Shown: one piece after another, positions 11,400 through 13,389 of the stretch | Layout: each line of letters opens with the position of its first letter | How positions within the stretch are numbered: position 1 is the stretch's first letter | NCBI GenBank assembly: GCA_002389175.1 | Contig: DGNZ01000357.1 | Span: 1 to 13,389 of the forward strand | Source of the DNA: Rhodospirillaceae bacterium UBA4479 | Lineage (GTDB): Bacteria > Pseudomonadota > Alphaproteobacteria > Rhodospirillales > Casp-alpha2 | DNA length: 13,389 nucleotides | Direction: 5' to 3' | Translations under genes and position numbers: made by a program | The notes under the pieces: model-generated | The model's input: the letters and a program-made list of their open reading frames with translations, nothing else | What the model was told of the DNA's origin: nothing | The model's database searches: none

Positions 11400-13389
11400 C
11401 TATGCCGGATCGAATTCAACAAGGGATACCCCCTCTTCGATCTGCGAGCCTGCGGCAAAACTGACGGCTGACACCGTGCCATCAGATGGTGCAACAATCG
11501 TGTGCTCCATCTTCATGGCTTCCATGATCAACAGCGGTGTGCCCTTGGTGACCTTTTGACCTGCCTTCACGAATACCGAAACGATCTTGCCTGGCATTGG
11601 TGATCGCAGCCCACCAGCTTTTACAGTCTCGTCACCAACGGCAGCGGCGGGGTCAACCAAGCCGATCTTGTTTCGTCCGTCATTATTGAAAATGATGAGC
11701 GTATCTAAGCCTGCACGCGCAACACGATTTTCGATGCGTACGCCATCGACCTCAATCATACGATCATCGATCTGGCTCACGGCATACTGACGATCCGCAA
11801 TTTCAATGACGAAACCGTCGCTGTCTGTGTTTCGCGCACGAACGACAACGGGATCCGTTTCCGCGACAAGGTCGACCAGATGAATATCTTGAAAACCGCG
11901 ATCGATGACACGCCATCCATCACTATGGAACCAGGGTGAAAAACGATCTTGGGATATGGCTGCACGCGCGCATGCCGCAAGGCCGCGTTCGCGCAACACA
12001 TGCATGGCGGCTTGCACCAATCCAATATCATCCGCAGCGCGTGCCCGGCTCCATCCCCCCTTGGGGGCTTTCGCCTTATCGAGCCAACCCGTATCAATGT
12101 TGGCTTTCGAAAAATGTTTGGTTTGTGACACGCCAAGCAAGAAATCTAAATTCGTCTCAACGCCTGCGATTTCCGTATCCGCCAAGGCACGGTGAAGTGT
12201 CGCCAACGCCGCGTCACGATCCGGGCCATGGACAACGATTTTCGCCAACATCGGATCGTAATGGACGCTCACGACATCACCTGATCTGATCCCGGTATCG
12301 ACACGAACACCCTCTCCGGATGGGAACAACAGATGGTGCAAAGTGCCCGTTTGCGGTAGATACCCGCGGTCGGGGTCTTCGGCATACAAACGCGCTTCGA
12401 ACGAATGACCAGAAATCGAAAGTTGGGCTTGAGATTTCGGCAACGTCTCTCCGCCCGCAACTTTCAGTTGCCACTCGACCAGGTCCTGCCCCGTGATGGC
12501 TTCGGTGATCGGGTGTTCGACCTGCAGGCGCGTATTCATTTCGATGAAGTAAAAATCAGACCCGGCCAATAAAAACTCAACGGTTCCGGCACCGACGTAA
12601 TCGACGGCGCGTGCCGCATTGACGGCGGCCGTGCCCATGGCGTCGCGAAGGTTTTCCGTCATACCCGGTGCGGGTGCTTCTTCAATCACCTTTTGATGGC
12701 GGCGTTGCAGCGAACAATCACGCTCGAATAAATAAACGTAATTGCCATGGCTATCGCCAAACACCTGGATTTCAACGTGGCGTGCCCTGGGCAAATACTT
12801 TTCGATCATCAAGTGTTGATCACCGAATGCGGATTTCGCTTCGCGTGCCGCCCCTTGGACAGCGGACGCCAAATCCTTGGCCTCTTTGACGACGCGCATA
12901 CCTTTTCCGCCACCACCAGCAGACGCTTTTACTAAAACGGGATAGCCCACATCGTCGGCAGCTTTTTGCAGTGTTTTGATGTCTTGTTTCTTGCCGTGAT
13001 ATCCAGGCACCAACGGCACACCCGCCATGGTCATCAGCACCTTGGATGAACTTTTAGATCCCATCGCGCGGATCGCATTGGCTGAGGGACCGACGAAAAT
13101 TAATCCCGCAGCTTCTACTGCAGACGCAAATTTTGCGTTTTCAGATAAGAACCCGTAACCCGGGTGGATGGCATCGGCACCAGCGCACTTTGCCGCATCG
13201 ATCACAAGATCGATTTTCAGATAGCTTTCAGACGCCGGCGCCGGGCCCAGCCGGATCGCGGTATCAGCTAATTCGACATGGCGTGCATTGGCATCCGCAT
13301 CAGAATAAACGGCGACGGTCCGCACACCCATGCGCCGCGCGGTATCGATAATCCGACACGCGATCTCGCCACGATTGGCAATCAGGATT
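11400..13389 (-). CDS. mccA: 3-methylcrotonyl-CoA carboxylase, biotin-containing alpha subunit (5' end outside window)
   Basis: This subunit carboxylates its own biotin using ATP and bicarbonate. With the beta subunit it then converts 3-methylcrotonyl-CoA to 3-methylglutaconyl-CoA in leucine degradation. 662 residues are visible. Reading upstream of the internal Met at 13331 gives ILIANRGEIACRIIDTARR up to the window edge, so only about the first five codons are missing. Domains in order: biotin-carboxylase N-lobe; ATP-grasp with KASAGGGGKGMRVV and FERDCSLQRRHQKVIEEAPA; the active-site FIEMNTRLQVEHPITE; a BC-BCCP linker; and a C-terminal biotinyl domain. That domain's EAMKMEH carries the biotinylated Lys 36 residues from the end. 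Acetyl- and propionyl-CoA carboxylase alpha subunits are similar. The adjacent HMG-CoA lyase and the GSKSSSKVLMTMAGVPLVPGY region favour methylcrotonyl. The beta subunit should lie upstream, outside the window. Confidence 0.9.
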   Translation of the reverse strand, partial: ILIANRGEIACRIIDTARRMGVRTVAVYSDADANARHVELADTAIRLGPAPASESYLKIDLVIDAAKCAGADAIHPGYGFLSENAKFASAVEAAGLIFVGPSANAIRAMGSKSSSKVLMTMAGVPLVPGYHGKKQDIKTLQKAADDVGYPVLVKASAGGGGKGMRVVKEAKDLASAVQGAAREAKSAFGDQHLMIEKYLPRARHVEIQVFGDSHGNYVYLFERDCSLQRRHQKVIEEAPAPGMTENLRDAMGTAAVNAARAVDYVGAGTVEFLLAGSDFYFIEMNTRLQVEHPITEAITGQDLVEWQLKVAGGETLPKSQAQLSISGHSFEARLYAEDPDRGYLPQTGTLHHLLFPSGEGVRVDTGIRSGDVVSVHYDPMLAKIVVHGPDRDAALATLHRALADTEIAGVETNLDFLLGVSQTKHFSKANIDTGWLDKAKAPKGGWSRARAADDIGLVQAAMHVLRERGLAACARAAISQDRFSPWFHSDGWRVIDRGFQDIHLVDLVAETDPVVVRARNTDSDGFVIEIADRQYAVSQIDDRMIEVDGVRIENRVARAGLDTLIIFNNDGRNKIGLVDPAAAVGDETVKAGGLRSPMPGKIVSVFVKAGQKVTKGTPLLIMEAMKMEHTIVAPSDGTVSAVSFAAGSQIEEGVSLVEFDPA

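Noticed and set aside
13332..13389. Possible start of the carboxylase gene at the internal Met at 13331
   Set aside because: The reading frame stays open upstream and encodes the family's conserved ILIANRGEIACRI opening, so the true start is just outside the window.

Overview
This window is a gene-dense stretch (no gap over about 200 bases) of an alphaproteobacterial chromosome with roughly balanced base composition. The gene order serS, tatC, tatB, tatA, scpB, scpA, site-2 protease, nagZ, SPOR protein, dgt, divergent from erpA and xth, resembles from memory that of Rhodospirillales-like Alphaproteobacteria. A DUF1489 gene, a family I know mainly from Alphaproteobacteria, agrees with this. 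I cannot name a genus. I saw no tRNA, rRNA, CRISPR array, insertion sequence, prophage gene or sign of recent transfer. Essentially everything is core chromosome.

Layout on the minus strand, in transcription order from position 8138 down to 1: dgt (dGTP triphosphohydrolase); a 165-base gap with a candidate promoter; then a tight cluster of SPOR-domain cell-envelope protein, nagZ (peptidoglycan recycling), M50 site-2 protease, scpA and scpB (condensin partners of SMC); a 199-base gap with a second candidate promoter; then tatA, tatB, tatC (twin-arginine protein export) and the first 98 codons of serS. On the plus strand, divergent from dgt, lie erpA (A-type Fe-S carrier) and xth (exonuclease III). 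These converge on a second minus-strand block read from 13389 down to 9478: mccA (3-methylcrotonyl-CoA carboxylase biotin subunit, missing only its first few codons), mvaB (HMG-CoA lyase), a DUF1489 gene overlapping mvaB by four bases, and a stand-alone Hpt phosphotransfer protein.

Functionally, the first block joins envelope and cell-division functions (SPOR, NagZ, S2P, Tat export) with chromosome segregation (ScpAB) and nucleotide-pool control (Dgt). The last block is the end of a leucine-degradation operon: MccA belongs to the enzyme making 3-methylglutaconyl-CoA, and MvaB splits HMG-CoA to acetyl-CoA and acetoacetate.

I found no convincing undescribed system. The best leads are regulatory and architectural: two perfect TATAAT boxes (upstream of the SPOR gene and of tatA), each with an inverted repeat centred the same distance upstream, over a poor -35; a 13-bp palindrome just upstream of the erpA promoter; GANTC (CcrM-type) sites at promoter positions; the absence of argS from the dgt-SPOR junction; and translational coupling of an uncharacterised DUF1489 protein to HMG-CoA lyase.
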